Shown here one piece after another: positions 1-11,813 of a stretch of DNA of 64,000 nt. The position numbers were made by a program, and so were the translations under genes. Numbering within the stretch: position 1 is the first letter of the stretch; every line of letters begins with the position of its first letter. The stretch comes from Biscogniauxia marginata (lineage: Eukaryota > Ascomycota > Sordariomycetes > Xylariales > Xylariaceae), in contig MU404099.1 of NCBI GenBank assembly GCA_022695795.1, forward strand, positions 186,001-250,000, written 5' to 3'. The notes under the pieces are model-generated. The model worked only from the letters and a program-made list of their open reading frames with translations, made no database searches and was not told the DNA's origin.

Positions 1-1199
1 CCGAGCAGGCCGGCGGTGACGAGCAGCAGGAGGAGGAAGACGAGGGAGCCGGCCTGGGTCATGTTGCCGCTGAAGGCGGCGACGAGGTAGACGGTCAGCT
101 TGGCGGCGGCCTCGAGGTAGCCCTCGACGTGGGTCTTGGCCGCGAGCCAGGCCGTCGTCGTGATCGCCTGCAGGTCCGACGCCGTGCCGCGCAGGCACAC
201 GGTGCGCCCGTTGCCCAGGTCCACGAGGTACTCGGTTAGGAGGTCGCCGGCGTCTTTTTCGTCGCCGTCGCCGGAATGAGGATGAGGCGGTGGCGGTGGC
301 GGTGGTGGCGGTGGTTGTTGTTTCGCGCGCTGCTTTATGACCCAGATGTTCAACACGCGAGAGAACATGAGCGCTAGGAGGAGACCTACGCCCCACCCTT
401 TTCACGTTTCGAAAACAAATAATTGTCAGCTTTTGTAACTTGAGAACTTAGGTAGGGAGCAACGGTTGTTGGAAAGGGGAGGGGAAAAAAAAAAAGACTT
501 ACATTCTCGGAGCAATATCATCAACACGAACGCGAGCACCGTCAGTACGGGACTGGCGAGATACAGCACGTGCGAGTACCATCCCAGGTCGGAGCCCGAG
601 TCCTGCCATATGGTGGCGCGCCGACCGCCGCCGACATCGACGCTCCGGCTCCTACCACCGCCTCCGCCTCCGCCGCCCCCGCGGGAGAAGTACCTCCGGC
701 GGCGCCGCTCGGGCACCATGCCGACGTCGACGATGATGCGCCGCTGCTGGCCGGCCCTGCCGCCGACGCGCTCGAGGTACCGCAGCGTGGCCGTGTTGAC
801 GATGTTGTACGTCGACATCTTGCCGGCCGTCAGCTCGACGGCGTGGTAACCACTGCCGCCGCCGCCGCCGCCGCCAGACGCGGACCAGTCGCCATCACCG
901 TCCCGGACCGCGTCCGCTGCCTGCTGGTAGTGCAGGCCCGGCGCGAGCAGCAGCGCGTCGAGCCACGACGAGCCGCCCACGATGCGCGTCCGCTGCGCGA
1001 TCGTGCCGAGGTCCGCCAGGGCGATGAGGCCCGCGGGCGAGAGGTCAAACCCCGGGATCGGCGTCTGCGTCCAGTTGGGGAACGAGGCGCGCTTCAGTAG
1101 GGACTAAGAGTAGGAAGAGTTTTTGTGAGTATGTAATGTACACCTATGGGAGAGAAGAGAGTTGTGAGCGCGAGGGGTGCTTCTTCTTACTTCCATCAT
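1..1199 (-). CDS. Conserved fungal multi-pass membrane protein (partial, C-terminus outside window)
   Basis: Not recognised as a named family. The minus-strand model is exon 1 1199-1191 (tentative: Met-Met-Glu followed at once by a GTAAGA donor), exon 2 1103-503 and exon 3 385 to the window edge. Intron 386-502 has GTAAGT and TAG ends and joins the frames exactly. The protein has a soluble, presumably lumenal or extracellular stretch with Gly-rich runs, then a membrane segment (around the VLTVLAFVLMILL stretch), then a second hydrophobic segment after the intron (LLLALMF), a short Pro run, and a third one close to the window edge (SLVFLLLLLVTAGLL). The poly-Gly and poly-Pro tracts are coded by GC-rich triplet repeats and probably vary between strains. 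The 5' exon is the weakest part of the model. A plasma- or organelle-membrane protein of unknown function is all that can be said. Confidence 0.7.
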
Positions 1200-2436
1200 C
1201 CCGCGCTAGGTGATCCCCCAATAAGAGAGAGGGGTTATAGTCCCAGTTTGAGGTTTTCCTAGGAACTTTTTTTTTTAATTTAAAAGATAGCTCTAAGCTC
1301 GTGAGCGTCGCCTTCGTCTTATCCAGGAGGCCTCGGCCCTTCAGAAGTCTCTTCTGACGGAATGATTAGGCGCGCTTGCCTCAGGCTTCCCGTGAAGCCT
1401 GTGTAGTCGATGTAAGCTGAGAGAGAGGCGTGTGTATGCAGCCAGTCAATCAGAACCAATCAGCTTCTGCATGGTTGTCATGGTCGAAACTCGTAGTTAA
1501 CACAAAACACCATACATGGAAAAGACACGGCCTGAGTTTACTCATAACCAAGTCCTAGATAAGTATGTAAATAAGATAAGTTAGATTTCTTTTTATACAG
1601 ACAGACATGTAGTTAACTATCAGTTTTCGCTCTTTGGTTCCGAGCCCCTTGGGGCCTTGAGGGGTTGCAACGGAGGAACGATAGTTTGACCTGTGCCCCC
1701 CCTCGTCTCTCTCACCTCTTTCTCTCCTCGGCTCTGGGCTTAGCGTTGTCAATAAGCAACATGACTGCTATCGAAGAAGGCCTACCACACCAAGACTTAA
1801 CTTGAAGGATGGGGGTCTACGCGAACCAATCGGAATCCGCAATTGAGGATCACGCGGCTCAACCGTCGTTGCGCAAGGAGATTGAATGTGCCTCTTTTGG
1901 GGACAAAGGCAAAAAGCCACCGAACGCTTTTATAGTATAAAAGACTTGGCCGAGGTGGGAATGACCTGTTCTTGGGGTTTCACAGCGGCAATCCAAGGTT
2001 TTAATACTGGTCAATGCTCACGCAATGGCGAACTAAGGGGGCCCGTGAAGCTTCAAATCGAGCCTGCATGTAGCCTGCATGTATCGATGGATGGGTCTGG
2101 GTGTTGGAGTGGAGAGGGAGAGGGGGCGGCACCGAGCAACAAGCTTCTGATGGGGTGAGACAACTGACTGCAACAGCTGACGCTAACCCAATTCCAGAGC
2201 TAGCCAGAGCTAGCCACCCTACTTTACCCACTAGCCTGCTTAAGTGTCGGCAGGTCGGATTATTATCTCGCATAATCGATAAGAGCTGCCAACCCCCGAT
2301 AAGGAGCGCCGATCTCTCGCTCACTCGTCGCCTCAGTGCTCCCCCAGCTGCCGCAAGCTGCATCTGCATCATCGCTCTTGTATGTCTTGAGCCCTGCAGC
2401 CAGCTCGGAAAGAGACATGAGATGACATGACTGGAC
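1200..2436. other. Spacer between divergent genes
   Basis: This is the shared upstream region of the minus-strand membrane-protein gene and atg29. Short open frames occur on both strands, but none has a convincing composition, splice structure or recognisable protein. It must contain both promoters; no individual site is clear enough to name. Confidence 0.6.
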
Positions 2437-3974
2437 ATGGCATCGTCACAGCCAGAACCCACCTATACCGTCTTCATCCGACTCCCCTTTCCCAGAGGCA
2501 GCTTTATTGATCCTCCACCGGTAAGCGCTGTCTTGCTTCTGGGCGTGTCACGCGGTGTCACCGGGCGTGAGGCTGACTCGCCCGCATTAGGTGAACTGGG
2601 ATTCTTCCAAGGATGAAGACCTCTGGAGCATCGTTTCCCGGGTTTCCAAGACGGAAATAGACTGTAAGTTCATGATACCACGCCATTCGTGAGATGAAAG
2701 GGGGTGGCTAACTTGGAGACACGAAGGGAACGAGATGTAGGTCTTGCTATTTACCATCTCCTAGATCACCCCCCATTAACCCATTCGTCCTCTGCAGCGC
2801 TGCCAAGTTCCAAGTTACCGTCGACTTCCTCCTCCAACAAGTCGCCTGGCTCACCGAACGCCATGCCTCCCAGGTGCGAGCGCAGATGCGCAGGGCCGCC
2901 GCTGCTGCTAAAGGCTCCGCGGCACCCTCCCCTCAGCTAGGCGTTGAAGGCCCCTTCGCCACAGATTCTTTGCGGCGAAATAACTCGGGTGGTGGGTTGT
3001 ATCGACCACCGTCGGCTTTGACCATCCGCAAAGACTCCCCGTTCCCTCGGAATGATGGCAGCATTCCGGGGACGCCTGTACGGACTACACCGCGCCCACC
3101 CGCAACACGGCCCTCCTCGAACACCGCAACTGCAGTATTTGCTACAGCCAGAAACCTCGGCGGCAGCGGCAGAGCTCCAGCGAGACCCAACTCTGGCGTC
3201 GACACGCAGCGGCACCGGCTATCGACGCTGCCCATCGCAACCTTCGTTGATGACCAGGAGGACCCCGATCCTCCGTCCCCGGGGCCTGCCGACTCGAGCT
3301 CAATGGCCTCTACCTCGTCCTCCTCGAGCCCGGCTCAGTCAAGAATTATTCGCCGACCACCGCGGTTTCAAAACAACGACGCGGCTTCATTTGCGGATGA
3401 TGACGACGACGATGACGAGGCTGAGCCCGCCTTCCTGCCCTATAGACCACCGACCGACGGATCGAGCAGCGGGCAACACGACCTCAGCGCGACGCTACGC
3501 GGCAACCCTCGAGACTTCGGGAAACGATTGTCCAAGGGATCGGGTAGAGAGCGGATCCACCAATCCCAGACATCCGACTCTTCCGCGAGTTCGGTCGCCC
3601 ACGTGTCCAAAGGTCATTCCGACAGGAACAGACTTAGCGGCCCGTTATCGCCTCGTCGGACCATGGAGCTAGCGCGCGGCAGTCCAGGCGCCAAAGGCAA
3701 GAGCTACTCCCGCGACAGCGACGGAACTCCCAGCATGGGGAGCAGTTTTAGTGATCTTGACGGTATGACCTCCGCACCGAACCCCGACCTAACCTTGCTT
3801 ACCTCCCTTTGTGCGTATTTTCAACGACTGATAACATACCTAGACGCGTCTGTGACCCAGTCTGCCTTGGAAGAGGCGCTCGCGAGCAAGATGCAGGACA
3901 ACGGCACGATAGGTAGTCTTAGGGGGACTATCAGCAACGCGTTTAGGACGAGCAGATATCTCTCCAAGCCGTGA
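2437..3974 (+). CDS. atg29: Autophagy-related protein Atg29
   Basis: Atg29 is part of the Atg17-Atg31-Atg29 scaffold that organises the phagophore assembly site at the start of autophagy. The N-terminus (TYTVFIRLPFPRGSFIDPPP, then VNWDSSKDEDLWSIVSRV) is the conserved Atg29 domain. The C-terminal LDDASVTQSALEEAL stretch is a second conserved block. The middle is Ser/Pro-rich, with an acidic run of Asp, and is probably disordered and phosphorylated. Exons are 2437-2520, 2591-2663, 2727-2736, 2798-3762 and 3844-3974, giving 420 residues. The third exon is only 10 bases long; without it the frame does not join, and with it the protein reads through the expected Ile-Asp-Trp-Asn-Glu-Ile-Ala-Ala-Lys-Phe region. 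Reading straight through the last intron (3763-3843) stays open but breaks the conserved C-terminal block. Confidence 0.93.
2727..2736 (+). other. atg29: 10-base microexon of atg29
   Basis: Ten bases flanked by AAG (2724-2726) and GTAGGT (2737-2742). A CTAAC-type branch sequence lies at about 2708-2712 before it, and TTAAC lies in the following intron. It supplies the last two bases of Trp, then Asn and Glu, then the first two bases of Ile. The two flanking introns are 63 and 61 bases. Leaving it out shifts the frame. Confidence 0.85.
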
Positions 3975-6164
3975 AATATTTTTTTGGGGGAGAACAATTT
4001 TTGCTTCTTTTTTTTTCTTCGGCAACATACATACAGACACACAGACACAGACTGAAATAAATTGGGTTATTTGTATGAAGCAGATAATGGGCAGGGTAAG
4101 ATAAAGATGTTTATGACAAGTTTGTAGCGGCTATTCTGGCGTTTCGGGTTTCGTGGGGATATTTCATCGTTCCTCTCAGTTTTCTTTCGTCTTTTATAAT
4201 CTTAAGCCAAGTGAGGCAGGGCCCCTTTTTCTGGGAACAACAGCAACCAGCCGGGTTATTATTATATGTACCTACTTAGGAACCATTATTTACCCTCCCC
4301 CCTTTTCTTTTTGTAGTTTGCCAAGTTGTCTTTATTTTGCAGTTTCGGACATAATGATAGGGAATATATTTCTGTAGGATCTGAATGAATGTTATTAACT
4401 ACTTACACGTGATATACCTAGCTAAGCATTATTTATACTATCCACCTAGGTAGTATCACGTAGGGGTGGAGATCTGGGAGAAGGGAAGGGGGGAGAGGGG
4501 GGGAGGGAGATGATAAGGGTACTAAAATGAAGGGTAGTAGTAGGTTGGCGGTGCTATAGAAGACTATTGGGTATGTAGGTACTTAAACGACATATTAGAT
4601 TTTAAAAATTGTAGAGGCAATTGAGTGGATCGAATTTTTGACTGGTAAAGGCAGTGCCCGTTTCTATAAAAGGCGGGTGTTTTTTTCTCCCTCTCATGGC
4701 GATCCTTCCCACCAGCTGCGTCATATGAAACTACATAGGTAGTGCAATAGGTTCTTTTAACTCGTGCGTAGATATATATATGCTATAGGATATAACCTCT
4801 CCTCATCATGGTATACATATACTTACGTAGTTACAAAGGGTACCCATCTACATGTATAAGGAGTTATGGCAAAAACTTTTACCTCGATATCTTCACCGAA
4901 ATCTTTTCCTTTCCTGATTTTTATATGACTCAGGAGCCATTATCACTCAATTAGCCTATCTATATACCCACCTATCAATAGGGTTGTTATAGGTAGGAAC
5001 ATGCAATTGTATTCTTCATGTTGTTTGTGGGATCCTCTCCGTTGGTCCTGTTCTAGCCCTGGCGCATTTCTGGCCCTATTACATTTGCCTTTATTTGCTA
5101 TGTTTCTCGTCGATACGACCCCATGACTTTGCTGTTAAAGTGTTCGATGGGATTTCGTGTACCACGCCGGCACATTTCGTTGTATTCTCTATCCTACGCT
5201 TATATATGTGATATTTTTTCCGAAAATGAATGGGGAGAAGACCAAGTTCTGCACATCAATGCTTCCACACCAACGAGTAAAGCTCCAATAGGTATCCCTA
5301 GGCAAGGGGGACCGGAAAACAAAGTCAGCCGTTGGCCAACAGGACGAGGCTGGAAACATTAGCATAATACATAGGTAAGAGGTAGACATAGAGTCTGGTA
5401 AAAACCGTACACCTACGGCCTAAGTATCTGGTAGTTGATTATGCCAATGAATATGTGTAAGGTAGGTATGTGTACCGCATACAAAGCAACACGTCTAATA
5501 ATTTGGATCACTAGGTAATTCTCTCACGTAAAAGGAAGAGGAATTCCCCAGAAAAAGAAAACGAGAGAGAGAAAGAGAAAGAAAGGGCACCATAGGACAA
5601 AAACAAAAGGCGGACAAGCGCTGGGAAAGATTCTAAAAATACTTACCCGAGCGCAGAAAAGAAGGAGGTCCACGAACCACGGGAGCGGAATAATCAGCAG
5701 GTTTACCACGACTAACTGTAGAGATACCACAATATAGCTTGTCGAAACACAGAGGGATATAAACCGACGTTCTAGAATGGATAGTATTGGGAAACTACAT
5801 AAGGAAGCGAAGGAAGCTATATATAGATAGGTGACGAAGGGAGTAAACATGCCGGGAGGAAATGCGAATTGTGTTTTCTTTTTTCAAATTTCGGAAAGCT
5901 TCGAATATAAACTACACGCAAGTGTACATGCAATTCTCTCCTAGGAATATTGTGGAGTTGGTTACGTTCTTTTCCTAACTTCTCGACGTGGATTATGTAG
6001 TCCAGGCCTTTGCATCCTGCGCGTCACATCACGTTGTCCCCCGCGACGGCCTGGGGCGAGGAGAGATAAAATTGCTTTTGCTTGTTGAACGAATTTTTTT
6101 TTATCACTGGTTGATAAATATTTACTATATGAAGTACTGTAGCCAGAGGCCCCCCCCCCTCCCT

Positions 6165-6200
<36 letters not shown>

Positions 6201-7326
6201 CCTCGCTTTCCAGGGGGGTTTCCAATCCTTTCCTTTTAATAGTGGAAACGGAGCAGGGAAGAGGAGAGATATCCCTCATTACAAGAGGGGAGGCTCTAGA
6301 ATATTCGTTTATAGTGGCCTAGGTATCTAATAATTATTTTTTCGACAAAGGAATACTTCTAGGAAGGCGACCTAGTGCCTCCTCTAACGGGTACAGACAG
6401 GCAGGCATCCGTTTGGCCGGGTCGACTTGTCTAGCTTGGGAATTAAGCAAAATAGCCTCTTTGTTTAATACCAGGTCTTGCGGTTTTCAATGCTGTCACA
6501 CAATGGATTCACGGGTAATTACAGTGATCTGTGTCAGTAATTAGCTACGAGTAGTAAGCCAGGGATAAATGTGCAGGAAAGGCGCAGATCTGAGACATCA
6601 CAATTACCCACGTAATATGTATTTATATCCTAAGAAACAATGATCCCATGTCAATATACTTTGTTTGAACCGTGGCCATAAAGAGAGGAATTTCTTGTAG
6701 GACCTATGGCCTTAAGGGCAATGCTGTAGGCACCTGTCTGTCTGGATAGGGTTGTCATTTACTTGGTAATTACTGTTTACTTGATACCAGCGCTGGTGAT
6801 AACTTGTGAATGAACGATGCATGAGCACGGAGAGCAGTTTTAAAGCATGATCGCGCATGTGCCTAGAAGAATCACAACCTTACAGTGAAGAGGCCCTAAG
6901 GTAGTTTCATGGTGTCCATTTCCATATGAGTAGTACACAGAGGCCAGAAAGATCCTACCAAACCCTGATTTGGTGCCCTGCCACAACGGCGGTATAGCTT
7001 CCATCCGAACGTGCGATCAAAACCATTTCCACAATGACATCATTTTCTTAACTCCTTGTCACTCTCCTAAAATCATCAATGTGCATAGTTTGCCGTGTCG
7101 AACGTTGCGACAGAAAAACGCAGTCAAAAGACCGGTCTCCAAGCAGGCTTTAAGGTCCTAGTTCCATTATCCGTCACCTTCCGAGGTCAACCTATTCGAT
7201 ACGACACAGGCTGTCTTTAATTCCCTTGCCTAGGGAGCTCGGGGGTCGTAGAACAAATCCAAAGTCGTAAGTGAGTAGGCTTCTAGAGACTAGGGCGTGC
7301 TTGCTTAGGCTGGTGTGCTCAAGTGC
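3975..7326. other. Long gene-poor spacer (3.3 kb)
   Basis: AT-rich DNA with homopolymers, an uninterrupted CT run (6169-6198) and scattered copies of the CCTAGG/TACCTA type palindrome. One minus-strand frame (5524-5850) codes for a very hydrophobic peptide and ends at a GTAAGT-like donor, but no second exon could be joined to it. Nothing here is supported as a gene. Confidence 0.6.
6169..6198. repeat. (CT)n microsatellite
   Basis: Perfect CT dinucleotide run of about 15 units, next to a C-rich stretch, in a non-coding spacer. Confidence 0.95.
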
Positions 7327-7835
7327 TTAGAACCGATTTGTTATCTCGTACTCTTCAGCTACAAGGAAAAAAGCCCCGATCAGTAAATTGTAAAGTAAGG
7401 TAGGTGAATATTGAAGCTGTAGAAGAAGGAGGGAAACCTATACGTACCATGATTTCGCGGGGGAGGCTGGCTCCAGTGGTCCCAATCGGCTACGGGGTGA
7501 CGGCGGCTGGATCTCTTGGTCGACGAAGACTTGTGATTCCCAGCAGCGCCAGTGGGGTTGATGGCAACCAGGTCTTCGTCATTTCCGGCGTCAGTGGCAG
7601 ATGCGTCGAGATTCTTAGCGGCACGAGCTCTGCGGGTGCGCCAGATGAACAGAACAACGATGCTAATGATGACCAGAGCAATGACGCCGACTATGACACC
7701 GATCTCCAAACCAGTTGGTGCGTAGGAACCCGAGCTTCCACCCAAGTTGGTCGAGGGGCTTCCTCCGCCGTCGAGGGGTGAGCCTCCATCGTAGTGACCG
7801 TCCGGGTTGTCTGGGGTGCCAGAAATGGGCGCCAT
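7327..7835 (-). CDS. Small single-pass membrane protein (139 aa)
   Basis: Not recognised as a named family. Exons are 7835-7448 and 7358-7327 on the minus strand; the 89-base intron has a GTACGT donor, a CTGAT branch sequence and a TAG acceptor, and the second exon adds only ten residues (AEEYEITNRF) before TAA. The N-terminal part is Gly/Ser/Pro/Asp-rich and has no cleavable signal peptide. One transmembrane segment (IGVIVGVIALVIISIVVLFI, about residues 46-65) is followed by Arg-rich residues, so a type III orientation with the C-terminus in the cytosol is likely. The tail is basic and Ser-rich. Small one-helix proteins like this are common and mostly uncharacterised in ascomycetes. Reading without the intron gives a poor hydrophobic tail, which favours the spliced form. 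Confidence 0.75.
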
Positions 7836-8242
7836 GACGATTGTATTCGATCAGGAATGGTCTTAAGAGTCGTGGATCAATTCAGGCGATAGTGAGTGGA
7901 AGGTTTGTTTTGGTATTGGCGAGGATGCTGCAAAAAAATCGTGTGGCCAAATTGTATGGCGTTGCCGAGTTTTGCTTGCTTTGGGGAGGATCTCGTGTCG
8001 GCCAAAGTGAAATTCAAAGGCGGCGGAGTGGTAGATGTAGATTCAAGATCAACAAGGATGGGTGGGGGGATGTGAAAGCAGGTCACACACCGAATCTCTG
8101 GTAAAGATCAGATGGTGTTAGGAGGAAGGAAACAAGGTGGGGGTGGTTTCCCGTTGCGGGAATCGGCGAGGAAGGCGAGTACTAGGTACTAGGTAGAAAT
8201 CAAGATCCCAGATGTGGTAGGGACGACAAAGTTGGCGAGGAA

Positions 8243-8270
8243 GGTGAGGTGAGGTGAGGTGAGGTGAGGT
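8243..8270. repeat. (GGTGA)n tandem repeat
   Basis: Five to six copies of a pentamer in non-coding DNA. Confidence 0.9.
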
Positions 8271-8675
8271 AAATTAAGGTACGTACCTTGGTACCTATGT
8301 TTTCTTGTATCGTTGGCAAGTTGGTACTTGGGCATAGTGACAAAACTAGTTCACGTCAAGTGATATGACACATGTATCACATGTATTTCCTTCTGTCAGT
8401 ACTTGCTGATTCTTGGTAACCAAGTTGTGCTATTTAGGTACATGTAGATAAAAAGTACTTTAATATGCAAGATTAGGTAGTATGCAAGATATTTGGCTTC
8501 ACGTCCTGGCACACCTGCTTCTTTCTCCTTTCCATCCGACACAGCGTCTCAAAGAAATCCTCCTCCGTCACACCTCTGCTTTGATCCAACCAATATTACC
8601 CAGTGTACCCTCGACTACACATCTAGCCGTGTTGTATATAAGATCCAAGATCCTATCATTGCCCATAGAGAAAAC

Positions 8676-8706
8676 ATTACCAATTACCAATTACCAATTA
8701 CCAATT
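8676..8706. repeat. (ATTACCA)n tandem repeat
   Basis: Four copies of a heptamer with an extra partial unit, in non-coding DNA. Confidence 0.9.
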
Positions 8707-10914
8707 CATTGGTTCCGGGACGGGCAGACTGCTGAATTTGGTAATCTTCTCTCTCTCTCTCTCGATGCCCCATCCCCCCCTACAAGTAGCACAGCATCTA
8801 GCAAGATCTCCCTCTACTCGTCTAGATGGAGCCCGAGTGATGATACACGAGACTCGGTTCCTTGCAGCGGCGGGGCGCGTTACCGTTCGGCAATCCAAAC
8901 GGCTACTACGCATGCCCGACTCGATCCCGCTAAGCCCGATGAAATGACAGGTCCGTTTGGTGAAAGGGGGGGGGGGGGGGGAATACGTAGCCGGTAGTTG
9001 TGAGCATAGGCTCGACGTGGCCACGTTCGAGTTCTCCTAGTCGTACACGTGCAAGGTATAAATGGTCCACCTTGCCAGCCATGTCTCCTGTGCTTCCGTC
9101 GTATTTCGCTCTCTTTACTTTTTTTCTTTCCATTTTTATCTTGGCAGGCTTCTACCAGCCTCTCTTATATTCGTTGGCCTTTGGCAACGGTCGTTTCTAT
9201 ACCCTTGCATACCTTGCTTGCCTGTGTCTCGGACAGCCACAACTATATTGGAAGGGTACATAATGGTGCCAGTATGGTATGGGACGGTATGGCAGTAGAG
9301 TCTGAGACGAACACAAGCTGTACCTCTCATGTGGAGATGCGAAACAGTTTGCGATGACCAGAGTGGAAGATGAAGAGCCGGCGAGGACAAAGGAATAAGG
9401 GATGGTATGATAACCTGCTAGGTCTCATACTAGTGGCCCGCATCATAGGAGCACAGAGCGGTTCTTCCGGTAGCATTGTGAGACTGGGGGGATTCCGTAA
9501 AAAGCTTAACTTCTAATATTCTAATCGCCTACAAAATGCACATTTTATACTAAAGAACCACCGCTGATAGAATATGTCACAAGGTTTGTGACTGATCATA
9601 TAGGACTGAGATCATTACCCCCTCCCTTTTACAGCCAACTACTCCCCTTATAAATCAGGTACACGAAACCTCTTAGCTTAGATCGAAATCGAAAAATTCT
9701 TCGACTGTGGATCGGGATATTACCTGGTTCTCCTCGAGGCACCTCGCTAGGTACCTAGTATTACTTAACTTGAGAACGTGCCTGCTCTATGCTTACTGTC
9801 AATGGTAGCGACCAATTTTTTGTGATGAACTCGAATATACCTAGCTACTCATGCTTAACCGACAGGAACTATTATTATAGGTAATTTATCACCTTTTGGG
9901 GGGTTGTATACTTTATCGTTCCCTCAGCCCGCTAGACACCCGAGGAATAAGGGGCAGCAGGCGTTTCGATTTTTCAATTTTACTAAAGAAGCTCCCGGTC
10001 TCCTGAATACATATCAAGCGCGTTTACCATAGATAAGGTATACTGAGCTATGGATATGGCATTTATACAATGATCTGGGACCATACCCTATACTAGAGTC
10101 CTCGAAACAAATCTACTAGGGAAGGAGCACTTGCCCCGAGCTATAGACAAATGAATCATATTGTAATTATAACGACCAGTAGTTTCTAAGCTATATATTA
10201 CTGATTAACATCCTTTGTCGATAGCCTAACTAACCCTTTAGATTGCTCTTACCACAGGCGACCTCAGCCGACTTCGTGGTTAAGAGCATAGTACCTAAGG
10301 CTATCTTGGACGGCTTTGGCCTAGATCACACCTCGCGCCGGGAAAAGGCCTAAAGCGACGAAGAGAGCCAGCAGACACAGTACCGACTAGGATTAAAGAG
10401 ACTAGCTATCTTATATGTAATAATAAAAAAGCACCGCCTGCGAAGTGTTACCTGTAGGTCTATAATACGATGACAAGATCGCCAAGTATGGGCTCATTAC
10501 CACCTCAGATAGCCATACAAATGCCAGTTTCCCCACTCCCGTTCTCTCGTTCTCCCCTAGCCTAGATTGTATCATAATCATATACTCACTCACCTCCAAC
10601 GTGTTGTCGACCGAATCTGCAACTAACTCCCCCCTCCCCCTCCCCCTCTCCCCCCATTTTACAAGCGAACATATACCCACTCAACTTACTTCCCAAAATT
10701 CATTCCATCATCGGTCATTGGTCGTATGAGATCGCAAGATGGATTAGGCCGCGCTCTTTAGTAACTCGACCTTTGTCATTGGCGGCTGTGGGTGGATAGA
10801 TGGATAGATGGACAGATGGACGCCGAAAGTAGTCGGAAAATCAGGAAAACCATGAATGAGATGACTGGTTTCCGTTGAAATTACGTGCGGCTCACATCCG
10901 GGGTGCGGGCTAAG

Positions 10915-10977
10915 GGGAAGAGGGAAGAGGGAAGAGGGAAGAGGGAAGAGGGAAGAGGGAAGAGGGAAGAGGGAAGG
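10915..10977. repeat. (AGAGGGA)n minisatellite
   Basis: About nine near-perfect heptamer copies, purine only on the plus strand. It can form a triplex-type or strand-asymmetric tract. It lies in the 3' spacer of the GH76 gene. Confidence 0.95.
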
Positions 10978-11813
10978 GGATGATGGTTTCATACATACGC
11001 CCTGGTAGTCATTAGATCGATCTTAGTATATCTCAAGGTAAATCTCTCCTTCTCTCTCTTTATCACCTTCAATTTCTCTCTCTAGAAAAAAGAAAAAGAA
11101 GAAATGATTGGACAATGTTGCGATAAGGTTTGTTACTAAGTTGTGACATTGATCTTCCTCAGGAAGAGTATCTCAAGATACAGACTTGTTGGAAGCGCAG
11201 CCATCTTTATTTAGTTCAGCAGCCCTAGCCATGTTCTCTGATGAATGGTACTCTCAACTTACCCCGAACTCTCGAGTATATCTATACATATTCGCATGGA
11301 CACATATACCTAAGCGCCTATCTCGCAACATGGCATGACCGCACTCCAGATTTCCACGATGCGGTTACGCGCAAGCGAGCGTTGCGCACCAACATCTGAA
11401 GCCAGTAGTTTCCTCAACTACCAGCAATAAAGCACCCCGTGCTTCTTTTGTTTTTTATACTTTGGCGAACAGGGCTCGTCGATTTCCTATGCCTATGTCG
11501 AGCCTATATAGGAGCCGCCTAAAGTACATTGATATTACGTACGGATTAATACCGATATACACACAAACTCCCCCTTCCTTTTTCCATTTTCCCTTTCCTA
11601 GGCCGCCCCCACACGCCCGCCCGAGTTTATACCAAATATGTCCAGATAACCGCCAAGAGGGGATATCAAGGCCTCCAAAAAAAACGCCAGGACCCATGCA
11701 AACATTTACGTACGCGGTAAGTAGTTTAGTTCGCGACGTTTCTCCTCTATAATTAGAAAAATCGATCAGAGAAAAAAAAGAAAAGGAAAGAAACACTCCG
11801 TGCAAAGCCTTCT

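Larger units (their letters stand above)
7836..11813. other. Long gene-poor spacer (4 kb) with several tandem repeats
   Basis: No convincing gene. It contains GGTGA repeats (8243-8270), a 7-base ATTACCA repeat (8676-8706), a run of 16 G (8966-8981) and an AGAGGGA repeat (10915-10977). Open frames at 8482-9390 overlap on both strands and have low-complexity translations. Confidence 0.6.

Noticed and set aside
570..1100. Long plus-strand frame with Ala/Arg/Pro-rich translation
   Set aside because: It is the opposite strand of the membrane-protein exon; its composition is that of GC-rich antisense, while the minus strand gives hydrophobic segments and clean splice joins.
5524..5850. Minus-strand frame coding for a very hydrophobic peptide ending near a GTAAGT donor
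   Set aside because: No second exon with a matching phase or any recognisable protein could be found; hydrophobic translations are common from T-rich spacers.
8482..9390. Overlapping frames on both strands around a repeat
   Set aside because: They overlap each other, pass through simple repeats and G runs, and have no family resemblance.
10915..10977. Heptamer array considered as a CRISPR-like or centromeric repeat
   Set aside because: There are no spacers and the array is a simple purine minisatellite; CRISPR arrays are not expected in fungi.
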